Under the pieces are notes generated by a model. The model was not told the origin of the DNA. It made no database searches and worked only from the letters and a program-made list of their open reading frames with translations. A DNA stretch of 58,193 bases from Sphingomonadaceae bacterium. GTDB taxonomy: Bacteria; Pseudomonadota; Alphaproteobacteria; Sphingomonadales; Sphingomonadaceae. Every line of letters begins with the position of its first letter. The first letter of the stretch is position 1. Below, in pieces: positions 18,564 to 27,442 of this stretch. The stretch is taken from contig CANFXW010000022.1 in assembly GCA_947451145.1 (NCBI GenBank), positions 1-58,193 of the forward strand. The letters run 5' to 3'. The position numbers were made by a program, and so were the translations under genes.

Positions 18564-19789
18564 ACTTTACCCGGCGCGATCTTTGCGCTGGCGCCTTGGC
18601 GCTGGCGGCAAGCGCCCGCCTTCCTGCCGCGCCGCGGACCGGCCCCAGACTGCGAACCGGCCTTGACCGGATCCTGACGAGCGATGCCGCGCGGCTGGCG
18701 GGCAAACGCATCGGCCTGCTCACCCATGATGCGGCGATTGCCGCCAATGGCCAGCGCGGGGTCGATGCGATTGCAGCTCTGCCCGGCGTGAAACTTGCCG
18801 CCCTGTTTGCGCCGGAACATGGGCTGGGCGGCAAGGCGGCAGCAGGCGAGCATGTCGGCGATGCGATTGACGGACCAACCGGCCTGCCGATCTTCAGCCT
18901 CTACGGCGCGCGACCCGCTCCTGAACCGGCGCAGCTTGCCGGGCTCGACCTGCTGGTGATCGACCTGCAAGACGTTGGCCTGCGCTGCTACACCTATGCC
19001 GGCACTGCCATTGCCGCGATGCAGGCGGCGGTGGCAGCAAAAGTGCCGGTTCTGATCCTCGACCGGCCCAATCCGCTGGGCGGCGTGGTTATCGAAGGGC
19101 CGAACGCGGACCCCGGCTTTAACTCAGCCGTAACAAGGCTTCCCGTCTCCTATCGCCACGGCCTGACGCTGGGCGAACTGGCAAGATTGCTTGGTCCCGG
19201 TCAGGGCGTTGAGGTGTCGAAACTCGATGGCTGGAAGCGAGACATGGGGACCTCGGTCTTCGCCCCCGGCGGACTGCACTTCACGCCACCATCGCCCAAT
19301 CTGCGCAGCCCGGCGGCGATCCTCGCCTATGCCGCGACGGTGCTGGTCGAAGGCACAAATGTTTCCGAGGGACGGGGGACAGATCAACCCTTTGAACTGG
19401 TCGGCGCGCCGTGGATTGATGGCGCTGCGCTCGCGGGTGATCTCAACCAGTTGAACCTGCCCGGCGTGTGGTTCTCGCAGGCGCAGTTCAAGCCTTCATC
19501 TTCAAAGCATGCCGGGCAGCTTTGCCAAGGCGTGCGCCTGATGGTTACCGACGAAAGCCTGTTTCGCGGGTTTGAGACGGGTGTGGCACTGGTCGCCAGC
19601 CTGCGCCGGGCTGATCCGGTGCAATTTACCTTCCTGTCTGGCAAGCCGCCGTTCTTTGATCTGCTCGCCGGGCGCAGCTGGGTCCGCGAAGGGATCGAGA
19701 CAACGCGGACGCGCCAGTCGATTGTTGCAGATTGCCAGCCGGATATCGACCGTTTCAACCAGTTCAGGGCTGCAGCGCGGTTCTATTAG
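18560..19789 (+). CDS. Exported exo-beta-N-acetylmuramidase NamZ family (DUF1343)
   Basis: This roughly 409-residue protein has the DUF1343 fold now associated with NamZ, an exo-acting enzyme that removes N-acetylmuramic acid from peptidoglycan fragments. Recognisable segments are [58 protein letters not shown] and [23 protein letters not shown]. The N-terminus has a twin-arginine-like signal ([21 protein letters not shown]), so it is probably exported. A GTG at 18560 overlaps the uvrB stop (GTGA) and is taken as the start; an ATG at 18545 is also in frame. It suggests cell-wall recycling or scavenging. Confidence 0.87.
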
Positions 19790-19845
19790 GGATAACCGGC
19801 AGGCGCCATCTTGCGCCGCGCCTATCCGACAAGCAATGCCATGCA

Positions 19846-20406
19846 ATGCATTGCCGCTTGATCCCTCTGTCTCTCCTCACCCTCGCAGCCTGCTCTCCCT
19901 CGGGAAATCAGGGCCAGGCGCCGGATAACGCCATCCGCCTGCCGCTCCCCACCGAGCCTGCGCCGCTGGAGGCTCCGCCGCAACAGCCTGAGGGAGCCGT
20001 CTGGTCGGGTCTGGCGAATGGCGGTGTGGCCTTTGGCCTGCCCGGCCAGGCGCCGCTGCTGGAAGTCGCCTGCATCCACGCCAAGGACGGCACGGCGATG
20101 GTAAGCTATACCCGCCGTACCCGCGCCGAAGCCGGGGCCAAGGCCTTGCTGGCGATCGAAGGCAACGGCCACGTCGCGCGGGTGCCGCTTGATGTGGTGA
20201 AGGCGGGCGATCCGGGCGAGTGGCAGGGCGCGATGCCGGCAAAGCTGGAAACGGCGGCGGCGATCAAGGGCGGCGCTGAAATGACGGCGACCCTGCCCGG
20301 CGGCGGTGCGCTGAAAATGCCGTCCTACTCGGGCGCGGGCGCATTGCTCGATAGCTGCAGGGCGAGCGACGTGAAGCCGGAAACCAAACCGGACGCCAAA
20401 CCCTAA
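19846..20406 (+). CDS. Putative lipoprotein
   Basis: I do not recognise this family. The 186-residue product starts with a short lipoprotein signal, HCRLIPLSLLTLAAC, whose lipobox cysteine is followed by SPSG and a proline-rich spacer (about residues 30-55). The rest is a single soluble domain with SGLANGGVAFGLPGQAPLLEVACIHAKDGTAMVSYTRR and a second cysteine near the C-terminus (LLDSCRASD), suggesting a periplasmic disulfide. The ATG at 19846 is chosen because it places the signal peptide at the N-terminus. It lies downstream of namZ and converges on the minus-strand gene with stop codons overlapping. Confidence 0.7.
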   Translation: MHCRLIPLSLLTLAACSPSGNQGQAPDNAIRLPLPTEPAPLEAPPQQPEGAVWSGLANGGVAFGLPGQAPLLEVACIHAKDGTAMVSYTRRTRAEAGAKALLAIEGNGHVARVPLDVVKAGDPGEWQGAMPAKLETAAAIKGGAEMTATLPGGGALKMPSYSGAGALLDSCRASDVKPETKPDAKP

Positions 20407-20945
20407 ACCTTGCCGAAGCGGTCCTCGAAACCCGCGACGTCGCCCGCGGCGAGCATCTTCGCCTGCTCGATCCAGTTATCGCGTTCTGGCCGCCCGGCAA
20501 AGGTGCCAAGCTGGGCATCGATCTTGGCGAGGTCCTCGTCACTCCACGCGGCGATCTGGGCAAAGCTGTTAACGCCCAGCTCTGCCAGCAACGCCTTGAG
20601 CTTTGGCCCCAGCCCCTTGATCCGCGAGAGATCATCGCCCGAAGCACTAGCCACAGGCTCAACCGCCGCCACTTCCTCGCGCACGGCAGCCGTGATCGCT
20701 TCACCCATGCCGCCAAGGATCTCGGCTGCGGGCGGGGCAACAAAGCTTGGCACCTGCGCCGCCGGAGCCGCGTCGATCAGCGCCTGGTTGCGCTGGGCCG
20801 GCCCCACGCCTTCATCAAGCACATCGGGCCGATAGGAGCGCTTCACCGGTTTGCGCAAGCGGCGCACGACCAAGAGCGCCAGAACCAGCAGCAGCACCGC
20901 CACTGCGCCAAAAAGCAATGGATTTCCCTCAAACTGTTGGAGCAT
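20403..20945 (-). CDS. Membrane-anchored helix-hairpin-helix protein
   Basis: The 180-residue product has one N-terminal membrane span (PLLFGAVAVLLLVLALLVVRRL), a basic stop-transfer, a proline/alanine-rich linker and a C-terminal HhH_5-type domain: DDLSRIKGLGPKLKALLAELGVNSFAQIAAWSDEDLAKIDAQLG, ending FAGRPERDNWIEQAKML. The same domain occurs appended to alphaproteobacterial NuoE and ribosomal proteins and is thought to bind nucleic acid or mediate protein contacts. Function here is unknown. The ATG at 20945 is preceded by GGAGAGG and overlaps the 3' end of the flippase gene by 17 bp, so it is probably the last gene of the tsaD-gpsA-flippase run. Confidence 0.72.
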   Translation of the reverse strand: MLQQFEGNPLLFGAVAVLLLVLALLVVRRLRKPVKRSYRPDVLDEGVGPAQRNQALIDAAPAAQVPSFVAPPAAEILGGMGEAITAAVREEVAAVEPVASASGDDLSRIKGLGPKLKALLAELGVNSFAQIAAWSDEDLAKIDAQLGTFAGRPERDNWIEQAKMLAAGDVAGFEDRFGKV

Positions 20946-22458
20946 TACCCTCTCCTTCACCGGCCAATTCAGCTTCTATCTCGGCGCCTGCGTTCTTGCG
21001 GAACAGCATCCGGTCTTCCGGGCCAAAGCCCATGTGCCAGATCACCCAGCCATAGACCGCCAGCGATGCGGGCATGGCAATCAGCAGCGCCGCCCATTCG
21101 GGCAGGAAATGCATGCCGGTCGCGCCGACGGCAATCGCCGGGATGGCGGCCCACAGCAGCGCCCAGCGCCAGTTGTTGATCGATTGCTTCAGGAAGCGCG
21201 CCAATACCTGCGATTTGACCAGCGAGGACAGCCCCAGCGCCACCATCAGGCCCGCGCCCGCCGCCGCCGCGCTGCCCATGTCGCCCAGATCCATCGACTG
21301 CGCGAGCTTAATCAGCAGAACTGTCGCCAGCGCCTGCACTGCCAGAGTGGCCAGCGAAACGACAAGGTTGGTCATCCGCGCGACGTAGATCAGCACCGCT
21401 TCGCTTACCACGGCGGTTGCGGCGAGCACTTCGGCAGCAAAGAGGAACCACAGCGCACCGATGCCGCCAACAAAGCTTGGCCCCACCAGCCCGAGCAGAC
21501 CGGTGCCGCCGATCCCCATCGCCAGTGCAATGCCAAACTGCATCGCGGTGATCCAAAAGCCGACCTGGCAGACCTGCTTGGCAATCGCGGTGTAGTTTCT
21601 GGTCTTGAGATTGCGGGTGATCACCGGGCCGAGCACCGGTTCAAAACTGGTTTTGAACTTCTGCGGCAGCGAAGCGAACTGCTGTGCCACGTAATAAACG
21701 CCGACCGCAGCCTCGCCCGCGAAGAAGCGCAGGATGAACAGATCGAAGCGGCGGGTACCCCACTCGATAGCATCGGCAGCAGCCAGCGGCAGGTTGGCCA
21801 CGGCTATGCGCCCGATATGGAACGGATCGGGCCGCCAGTGCTGCGGCCATCCATAGTTCTTCACCAAAGGCCAGATTGCGGTGAGGAAAGCTGTAAGGAT
21901 CGAGAGGTTGAAAGCCAGCAGCAGCCCGTCGGCCTTGTTCACGAAGTACAGCGCCCCGGCCATGATCGACAGCGTCCACGGCTCCACCAGCGATCGCGCC
22001 CGCACGGTTGCGCCGATATCATAGCGATAGGCCAGCGCGGCCAGCGCAATTTCGGTGAGCGCTGACGGCAGGATCGAGAGGACCACCAGCCGGTCGGAGA
22101 CGGTCTCATCGGCCAATGGGAAAATCGCGATCGGGAAGGCGTAAAGCAACAGGCTCACCACCACGGCCAGCACACCGCTGAGCAACATGGCATCGGCAAC
22201 GGCATTGGCGGGGTGTTCGGGGTCCTCGGAAAGCCGCTGGGCAAGACCGCGCTTCTGCCCGAGTGTGCACAGCTGCGCCGCGAGTTCCACCACCACCAGC
22301 GCCGAAGCGAACCGCCCCAGCGCCGCCGCGCCATAGAGCCGGCCAGCGATAAACAGGAACGGGACGCGGGCGATCAGGCGCAGGACGAAACCCAGAAAGT
22401 TGGTCCGTCCGCCTTTGGCCAGCGCGGCGATATCCTGTTGCTGGTTGGTTTCGGTCAC
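20929..22458 (-). CDS. Polysaccharide/lipid flippase-like membrane protein (MOP superfamily)
   Basis: The product is a 509-residue polytopic membrane protein with about 12-14 hydrophobic spans and few charged loops, in the pattern of Wzx/oligosaccharide flippases. Early residues NFLGFVLRLIARVPFLFIAGRLYGAAALGRFASALVVVELAAQL match the MOP N-terminus. It would move a lipid-linked sugar across the inner membrane, but the window has no glycosyltransferase or polymerase genes to identify the glycan. The first codon overlaps the gpsA stop (ATGA), which indicates co-translation with gpsA. Confidence 0.8.
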   Translation of the reverse strand: MTETNQQQDIAALAKGGRTNFLGFVLRLIARVPFLFIAGRLYGAAALGRFASALVVVELAAQLCTLGQKRGLAQRLSEDPEHPANAVADAMLLSGVLAVVVSLLLYAFPIAIFPLADETVSDRLVVLSILPSALTEIALAALAYRYDIGATVRARSLVEPWTLSIMAGALYFVNKADGLLLAFNLSILTAFLTAIWPLVKNYGWPQHWRPDPFHIGRIAVANLPLAAADAIEWGTRRFDLFILRFFAGEAAVGVYYVAQQFASLPQKFKTSFEPVLGPVITRNLKTRNYTAIAKQVCQVGFWITAMQFGIALAMGIGGTGLLGLVGPSFVGGIGALWFLFAAEVLAATAVVSEAVLIYVARMTNLVVSLATLAVQALATVLLIKLAQSMDLGDMGSAAAAGAGLMVALGLSSLVKSQVLARFLKQSINNWRWALLWAAIPAIAVGATGMHFLPEWAALLIAMPASLAVYGWVIWHMGFGPEDRMLFRKNAGAEIEAELAGEGEGNAPTV

Positions 22459-23450
22459 GCGGACGCGCTTCCTTCTGCCTTGAGCGGGCGGGCAAGCAAG
22501 TGCGCCACAACATCGCGCGCGGTCATGGCTCCGGCCAGCAATCCGGCAATCGCGAGGACAATCGGCATGTCGATCCGCTCGTTGCGGGCAATCTCGGCGA
22601 GCACGGGCGCGGTGTGCGCGCCTTCGGCCACCGAGTTCTTGCCAGCCAGTGCTTCTTCCGCGCTCATGCCTTCACCGAGCGCCTTACCGAGCGAAAAGTT
22701 CCGGCTGGAGGTTGAGGTGCAGGTCAGCACCAGATCGCCCATTCCGCACAGGCCAGCGAGCGTTTCCGCGCGGGCACCCCTCGACAGGCCAAAGCGCAGC
22801 ATCTCGGCATAGCCGCGCGCGATCAGCGCAGCGCGGGCGTTTTGCCCCAGCCCCAGCCCCTCTACCACGCCGCAGGCAATCGCGAGCACGTTCTTTACCG
22901 CGCCGCCAATCTCTGCGCCGATCACATCATCTGAATAATAGGGCCGCAGCGAAGCGCGCGCGATGACGGGCGAGAGCCGCTGCCACTGGGCATCACCGCC
23001 CGAGCAGGCGAGCGTCACGGCGGTCGGCAGCCCGGCGGCAACTTCGTGGGCAAAGGTCGGCCCGGAAAGCACGGCGATGCTGGCGGCAGGTGCGGCTTCC
23101 TTGGCAACATCGGCCATCAGGCGCCCGGTGCCCGCCTCGATGCCTTTGGCGCAGAGCACCAGATCACGCGGGCGGTTGGGCAGGCCTGCAAGTACACCGG
23201 CCAGATGCTGGGCTGGCGCCACGGCGAGAATGGTCGGGAGAATACCCAGATCGCCAATGTGGTTGGTTGCGCGAATATTGGGTGCCAATTTGGCGCCAGG
23301 CAGGAACAGGCTGTTAGCGTGGTGATCGTTGATCTCGCGCACCAGTTCCGGCTCGCGCGCCCAGATCAGCACCTGCGTGCCGTCGCTGGCGAGCACCTGC
23401 GCCAGCGCCGTGCCCCAGGCACCCGCTCCGATGACGCCGACAGTCTTCAT
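22455..23450 (-). CDS. gpsA: Glycerol-3-phosphate dehydrogenase [NAD(P)+]
   Basis: GpsA reduces dihydroxyacetone phosphate to sn-glycerol-3-phosphate, the backbone of phospholipids. The 331-residue product has the N-terminal Rossmann motif GVIGAGAWGTALAQVLA, a central VLSGPTFAHEVAAGLPTAV and the catalytic lysine in GAEIGGAVKNVLAIACGV, then GLCGMGDLVLTCTSTSSRNFSLG. The start is the ATG at 23450 (MKTVGVIGAG). Only five bases upstream begins the outer stem of the structured repeat element, so the ribosome-binding region is largely inside that stem and no good Shine-Dalgarno is visible. It is followed by the flippase gene with a 4-bp overlap. Confidence 0.95.
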   Translation of the reverse strand: MKTVGVIGAGAWGTALAQVLASDGTQVLIWAREPELVREINDHHANSLFLPGAKLAPNIRATNHIGDLGILPTILAVAPAQHLAGVLAGLPNRPRDLVLCAKGIEAGTGRLMADVAKEAAPAASIAVLSGPTFAHEVAAGLPTAVTLACSGGDAQWQRLSPVIARASLRPYYSDDVIGAEIGGAVKNVLAIACGVVEGLGLGQNARAALIARGYAEMLRFGLSRGARAETLAGLCGMGDLVLTCTSTSSRNFSLGKALGEGMSAEEALAGKNSVAEGAHTAPVLAEIARNERIDMPIVLAIAGLLAGAMTARDVVAHLLARPLKAEGSASA

Positions 23451-23455
23451 GCTAC

Positions 23456-23724
23456 AAAGCCTGATGAGGTTAGGTTTATCCGCCGTGACGGAGTCAATTT
23501 TGGTCCAGTGCAAGGAGCGAGGAGGGAACCATGCCATCGCATAGTGACCGACGAGGGACGCTGCAATGGGCCAAAATTGGCCCGCCCCGGAGGGGTTGCC
23601 TTGGGAAGCCCGCCGGACAGCGTCACGTCGCTTGCACGGGCCACCAGCCCGCGCTGCACGCCATTCCTTGCCGACGCACTTCCCAAGGCAATCACGGTGG
23701 ACAAACCTAACCTCATCAGGCTTT
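23456..23724. repeat. Structured intergenic element, copy A (tsaD-gpsA gap)
   Basis: This 269-bp element has outer arms 23456-23488 and 23692-23724 (33 nt, 31 matching as an inverted repeat) around a 203-nt core. The core holds a 14-bp stem (23494-23507 with 23567-23580), a 13-bp perfect stem (23596-23608 with 23679-23691) and a small hairpin CGGGC/GCCCG (23637-23651). The core aligns without gaps to copy B at 42095-42361, about 156 of 203 identical by eye, with both sides of stems changed together. The right arm contains the tsaD stop codon (23716-23718). No convincing ORF is conserved in it. Confidence 0.88.
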
Positions 23725-24744
23725 AACCCCCGCCCCGCGCACCGGCGCCGCCTCTGGATCGAGCGGCCAGCGCGGCCGCGCGGCGAAATCGAGGCTGTCA
23801 TTCTGGCCCAGCCGCTCGATCCCGGCCCAGCCGATCATCGCGGCATTATCGGTGCACAGCGCCAGTGGCGGCGCGACGAAAGGCAGGCCGTTCTCAGCCG
23901 CTAGACCTTGCAGCGCGGCACGGATCGCCGAATTGGCTGCGACGCCGCCTGCAACAACCAGCGCGCTGACTTCACCCGCAGCAACAATCGCCCGCCGCGT
24001 CCGGTCAATCACGCAATCGACGGCAGCCTGCTGGAAACTCGCGGCGATATCGGCATCGGCATGCAAACCCGATTCCTTTGCCCGCAGCACGGCGCTCTTA
24101 AGGCCCGCGAAAGAAAAATGCGGCTCGTCACTGCCGAGCAACGGGCGCGGCAGGCGGACCTTCTTGGCATCACCGGTCGCCGCCAACCGCTCAACCGCCG
24201 GGCCACCGGGGAAGCCGAGGCCGAGGATCTTGGCGGTCTTGTCAAAGGCTTCGCCCAGCGCGTCGTCGATTGTCGTGCCAAGGCGGCGGTAGGAGCCGAC
24301 CCCCTGCACCACGAGCAACTGGCAGTGTCCGCCCGACACCAGCAGCAGCAGATAAGGGAACTGCAGCCCCGCATCAGCAAGGCGCGGACTGAGCGCGTGG
24401 CCTTCGAGGTGATTGATCGCAATCAGCGGCTTGTCCGAGGCCATGGCCAGCGCCTTGGCGGTGACCAGCCCGACCATCACCCCGCCAATCAGGCCCGGCC
24501 CGGCGGTGGCGGCAACGGCATCGACATCGCTCAGTTCCATCCCGGCATCGGCCAGAGTCGCTTCGATCAGGGGCGCGAGCCGTTCGGCATGGGCCCGGGC
24601 GGCGATCTCTGGAACCACGCCGCCATAGGGGCGGTGGGCATCGTCCTGCGAGGCGATCCGTTGGGCCAAGACCACGCGGTCCTCGCGCACCAAGGCGGCT
24701 GCCGTTTCGTCACACGACGATTCAATTCCTAGGACTACGCGCAT
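23716..24744 (-). CDS. tsaD: tRNA N6-adenosine threonylcarbamoyltransferase TsaD
   Basis: TsaD (Gcp/Kae1) transfers the threonylcarbamoyl group to A37 of ANN-decoding tRNAs, working with TsaB, TsaE and TsaC. The 342-residue product carries the metal-binding HLEGH (in [11 protein letters not shown]), the N-terminal [14 protein letters not shown], the ASKH-fold segments [13 protein letters not shown] and [13 protein letters not shown], and [12 protein letters not shown]. The ATG at 24744 is the family start. The last codons and stop lie inside the outer arm of the structured element, which separates it from gpsA. It diverges from hemC across 44 bp. Confidence 0.96.
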   Translation of the reverse strand: MRVVLGIESSCDETAAALVREDRVVLAQRIASQDDAHRPYGGVVPEIAARAHAERLAPLIEATLADAGMELSDVDAVAATAGPGLIGGVMVGLVTAKALAMASDKPLIAINHLEGHALSPRLADAGLQFPYLLLLVSGGHCQLLVVQGVGSYRRLGTTIDDALGEAFDKTAKILGLGFPGGPAVERLAATGDAKKVRLPRPLLGSDEPHFSFAGLKSAVLRAKESGLHADADIAASFQQAAVDCVIDRTRRAIVAAGEVSALVVAGGVAANSAIRAALQGLAAENGLPFVAPPLALCTDNAAMIGWAGIERLGQNDSLDFAARPRWPLDPEAAPVRGAGVKA

Positions 24745-24788
24745 CCGCCCTTTTCCTTAATGAGATTGCACACTAGCACAAGCCGCGC

Positions 24789-25733
24789 ATGACTACTGTT
24801 CCCCAATCTCGGCCCAAAAAGCCGCTCCGTCTCGGCACCCGCCGCTCTCCGCTCGCCATGGCTCAGGCAGAGGAGGCGCGGGCGCGGCTCTGTGCGGCGC
24901 AGGGCTGGCCGCTCGATGCGGTCGAGATCGTCCCGGTCACCGCCAGCGGTGACAAAGTGCAGGACCGCCCGCTCGCCGAAATCGGCGGCAAGGCGCTGTG
25001 GACCAAGGAGCTCGACGCCTGGCTGCTGGAGGGCGAGATCGATTTCGCGGTCCATTCGGCCAAGGATGTCGAGACGATCCGCCCCGCCGGTATCGCCTTT
25101 GCCGCTGTTCTCCCGCGCGAGGATGTGCGCGATGTGCTGGTGGGTGCGGCATCGCTCGCCAGCCTGCCCGCCGGTGCCCGCGTCGGCACCAGCGCGCCCA
25201 GACGCGCCGCGCAGGTGCTCCACGCCCGGCCTGATTGCTCGGTGGTGCCGATCCGCGGCAATGTCGCGACCCGGCTCGCCAAGCTGGCCTCGGGCGAGGC
25301 GGATGCGACGCTTCTGGCTCTCGCCGGTCTCAACCGGCTGGGGCAGGCGGATGCAGGCACGCCGCTCGCCGCAGAGGATTGGCTCCCCGCCCCGGGACAG
25401 GGCGCGATTGCTATCGAGTGCCGCGCTGGTAATGCCGAAACCCTCGCCTGTCTCTCCGCAATCGACCACGCGCCGAGCCGCCACGCATTGCTGGCCGAGC
25501 GGGCATTGCTCGCTGCACTGGGGGGCAACTGCCACAGCGCCATTGGCGTGCTGACACTGGCTGAGGGGGAGAGCCTCCACATGCGCGCCGCGCTGTTCAG
25601 CCCCGATGGCCGCGCCCGCTGCGATGGCGAGGTGCGCTTTGCTGCTGGCGATGGACAAGGCCCCGAAAGCCTCGCCGCTGATCTGCTGGCGCGTGCGGCT
25701 CCCGAAATCCGGGCGCTTTTCACCGGATCATGA
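24789..25733 (+). CDS. hemC: Hydroxymethylbilane synthase (porphobilinogen deaminase)
   Basis: HemC joins four porphobilinogen units into hydroxymethylbilane. The 314-residue product shows LGTRRSPLAMAQAEE at the N-terminus, the conserved ALWTKELDAWLLEGEIDFAVHSAKDVET, VGTSAPRRAAQ and PAPGQGAIAIECR. The dipyrromethane cofactor cysteine is C248 in GGNCHSAIG, a slight variant of the usual GGC context. It diverges from tsaD with only 44 bp between start codons and is joined to hemD by an ATGA overlap. Confidence 0.96.
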   Translation: MTTVPQSRPKKPLRLGTRRSPLAMAQAEEARARLCAAQGWPLDAVEIVPVTASGDKVQDRPLAEIGGKALWTKELDAWLLEGEIDFAVHSAKDVETIRPAGIAFAAVLPREDVRDVLVGAASLASLPAGARVGTSAPRRAAQVLHARPDCSVVPIRGNVATRLAKLASGEADATLLALAGLNRLGQADAGTPLAAEDWLPAPGQGAIAIECRAGNAETLACLSAIDHAPSRHALLAERALLAALGGNCHSAIGVLTLAEGESLHMRAALFSPDGRARCDGEVRFAAGDGQGPESLAADLLARAAPEIRALFTGS

Positions 25734-26425
25734 TCCCGGCAATCGTCATCAGGCCCGAGCCCGGCTGCGCTGCTACCGTTGCGGCAGCACGTGCCATGGG
25801 ACTGGAGGCGCATGGCTTTCCATTGTTTGCCGTGCAGCCGCGTGACTGGTCGCCGCCTGCAGCTGGGCAGATCGATGCCCTGCTGATCGGCAGCGCCAAT
25901 GCCTTGCGGTTCGGCGGCGTGGCGCTGGGAGCCTTCCGCGATCTACCCGTCTATGCGGTTGGCGCGGCGACGGCTGAAGCTGCCCGCGAAACCGGGTTCA
26001 CAGTCGCCGCAACCGGCAGCGGCGGGTTGCAAAACCTGCTCGATACCATCCCCGCCGGAACCCGCCTGCTGAGGCTGGCAGGCGAACAGCGCGTGCCGCT
26101 CACTCCGCCAACCGGCGTCACCATGATCGAGAGCGTCGTCTATGCCAGCGAGGCACAGGCCATGCCGCCCGCGCTGGCTGACCTGCTGCGGCAACGCGTC
26201 GTCGTTCTGCTCCATTCGGGCGAGGCGGCCACACACTTTGCCAGCGAGTGCGACAGGCTGGGCATTGCCCGCGATGCCATCACCATCGCCGCTCTCGCCC
26301 CCCGGATTGCGGAGGCGGCGGGGCTTGGCTGGGCCGCACTCGCCACCGCCGAAACGGCTACCGATGCCGCCCTGCTGGCACTCACCAGCCAATTATGCCA
26401 AAGCAGCGGCGAGACGAGGGGCTGA
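25730..26425 (+). CDS. hemD: Uroporphyrinogen-III synthase
   Basis: HemD closes and inverts ring D of hydroxymethylbilane to give uroporphyrinogen III. The 231-residue product is poorly conserved, as is normal for the family, but the two-lobed pattern is visible: RPEPGCAATVAAARAMGLEAHGFPLFAVQP, the ALLIGSANALRFGG segment, VYAVGAATAEAARETGF and the second-lobe VVLLHSGEAATHFA. Its position overlapping hemC by four bases is strong support. A mitofilin-like membrane protein gene follows eight bases later, as in many alphaproteobacteria. Confidence 0.9.
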   Translation: MIPAIVIRPEPGCAATVAAARAMGLEAHGFPLFAVQPRDWSPPAAGQIDALLIGSANALRFGGVALGAFRDLPVYAVGAATAEAARETGFTVAATGSGGLQNLLDTIPAGTRLLRLAGEQRVPLTPPTGVTMIESVVYASEAQAMPPALADLLRQRVVVLLHSGEAATHFASECDRLGIARDAITIAALAPRIAEAAGLGWAALATAETATDAALLALTSQLCQSSGETRG

Positions 26426-26433
26426 GAGCAACA

Positions 26434-27363
26434 ATGGCCGATGAATTCTTTAACCGCGCAAGCACGACCGCCCCTTCGCGTGGCGGCGGCAGGGGAATTG
26501 TTATCGCCGTACTGGCTGCTTTTCTGTTGGGCGCTGGCGGTGTCGGCTATCTCGCCTGGGCGGGGCTGCTGCCGCTGAAGCACGCCGCGCCCGATCGGCT
26601 GCTCGTCGATGGCGGATCGGTAAAGGCACCCGCCGCTGCCCCCGCACCGCTTGCTTCCGCGCCCGCCGCAGACGAAGCTGCGCAGCCCGCCGAAGTCCGT
26701 CAGGAAGCACTTGAGGCGCGGATTGCCGGGATGGAACAGCGCCTTGCCCAGATCGACCTGCGGACAGAAGCAGCCTCGGGCAATTCGGCGCGCTCGGAAG
26801 GCCTGCTGGTTGCCTTCGCCGCCCGCCGCGCGCTGGATCGCGGTGCGCCGCTCGGCCTGCTCGAAGACCAGCTGCGTCTGCGCTTCGCCGATGCCCAGCC
26901 CAATGCCGTGAACACGGTTATCACGGCGGCCAAGAAGCCGGTAACGCTCGATAGCCTGGTTGCCCGGCTCGAATCGCTGGCCCCCAGCCTTTCCGCCACC
27001 CCGGCAGCGCAGCTCGGCACCTGGGACAAGGTTCGCCACGAACTTTCCAACCTGTTCGTCATCCGCCATGATTCCGCGCCGAGCCCGGCCCCGGCCAACC
27101 GGCTCGACCGCGCGCGGCTGAGCCTTGAGGCAGGGCGCATCGAAGAGGCCGTGGCGGAAGTGCAGAAGCTGCCCGGCGCAGGTGATGCCGAAAGCTGGAT
27201 TGCTGATGCCCGCTCCTATGCCGCATCGCGCGCCGCGCTCGATCTGATCGAAACCACCGCGCTGCTCGATACCCGCTCGTTGCGCGATGCCACGGGCAAC
27301 CGGGTGGAACAGGTCAGCCCTGCCGCAACGCCTGCGCCAAAGGGCACTTCGGCGGCCTTCTGA
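26434..27363 (+). CDS. Mitofilin-like inner membrane protein (COG4223 type)
   Basis: The 309-residue product has one N-terminal membrane span (about residues 21-45, GIVIAVLAAFLLGAGGVGYLAWAGL), an alanine/proline-rich linker, a coiled-coil stretch (EVRQEALEARIAGMEQRLAQIDLRTEA) and a helical C-terminal domain. This fits the alphaproteobacterial COG4223 proteins found after hemCD and distantly related to mitochondrial mitofilin/Mic60, thought to shape membranes. The usual following gene, a HemY-like TPR membrane protein, is missing; an esterase gene lies next. The ATG at 26434 is the start of the conserved region. Confidence 0.75.
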   Translation: MADEFFNRASTTAPSRGGGRGIVIAVLAAFLLGAGGVGYLAWAGLLPLKHAAPDRLLVDGGSVKAPAAAPAPLASAPAADEAAQPAEVRQEALEARIAGMEQRLAQIDLRTEAASGNSARSEGLLVAFAARRALDRGAPLGLLEDQLRLRFADAQPNAVNTVITAAKKPVTLDSLVARLESLAPSLSATPAAQLGTWDKVRHELSNLFVIRHDSAPSPAPANRLDRARLSLEAGRIEEAVAEVQKLPGAGDAESWIADARSYAASRAALDLIETTALLDTRSLRDATGNRVEQVSPAATPAPKGTSAAF

Positions 27364-27442
27364 AAGCCCGATTTGAACGCTTGCTCAGCGGCAAAAGTGA
27401 ATGTCATAGTGGCGCGCAATCTGCAGCTTGGGAGAGCGCACC

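Noticed and set aside
23447..23726. Structured element A as a transposon-derived MITE with terminal inverted repeats
   Set aside because: The terminal arms differ completely from those of copy B, and no target-site direct repeat is visible, so a normal MITE is unlikely.
22455..23801. A gpsA product starting at 23801
   Set aside because: The extra 117 codons read through the structured element and the tsaD 3' end; the family start is the ATG at 23450.
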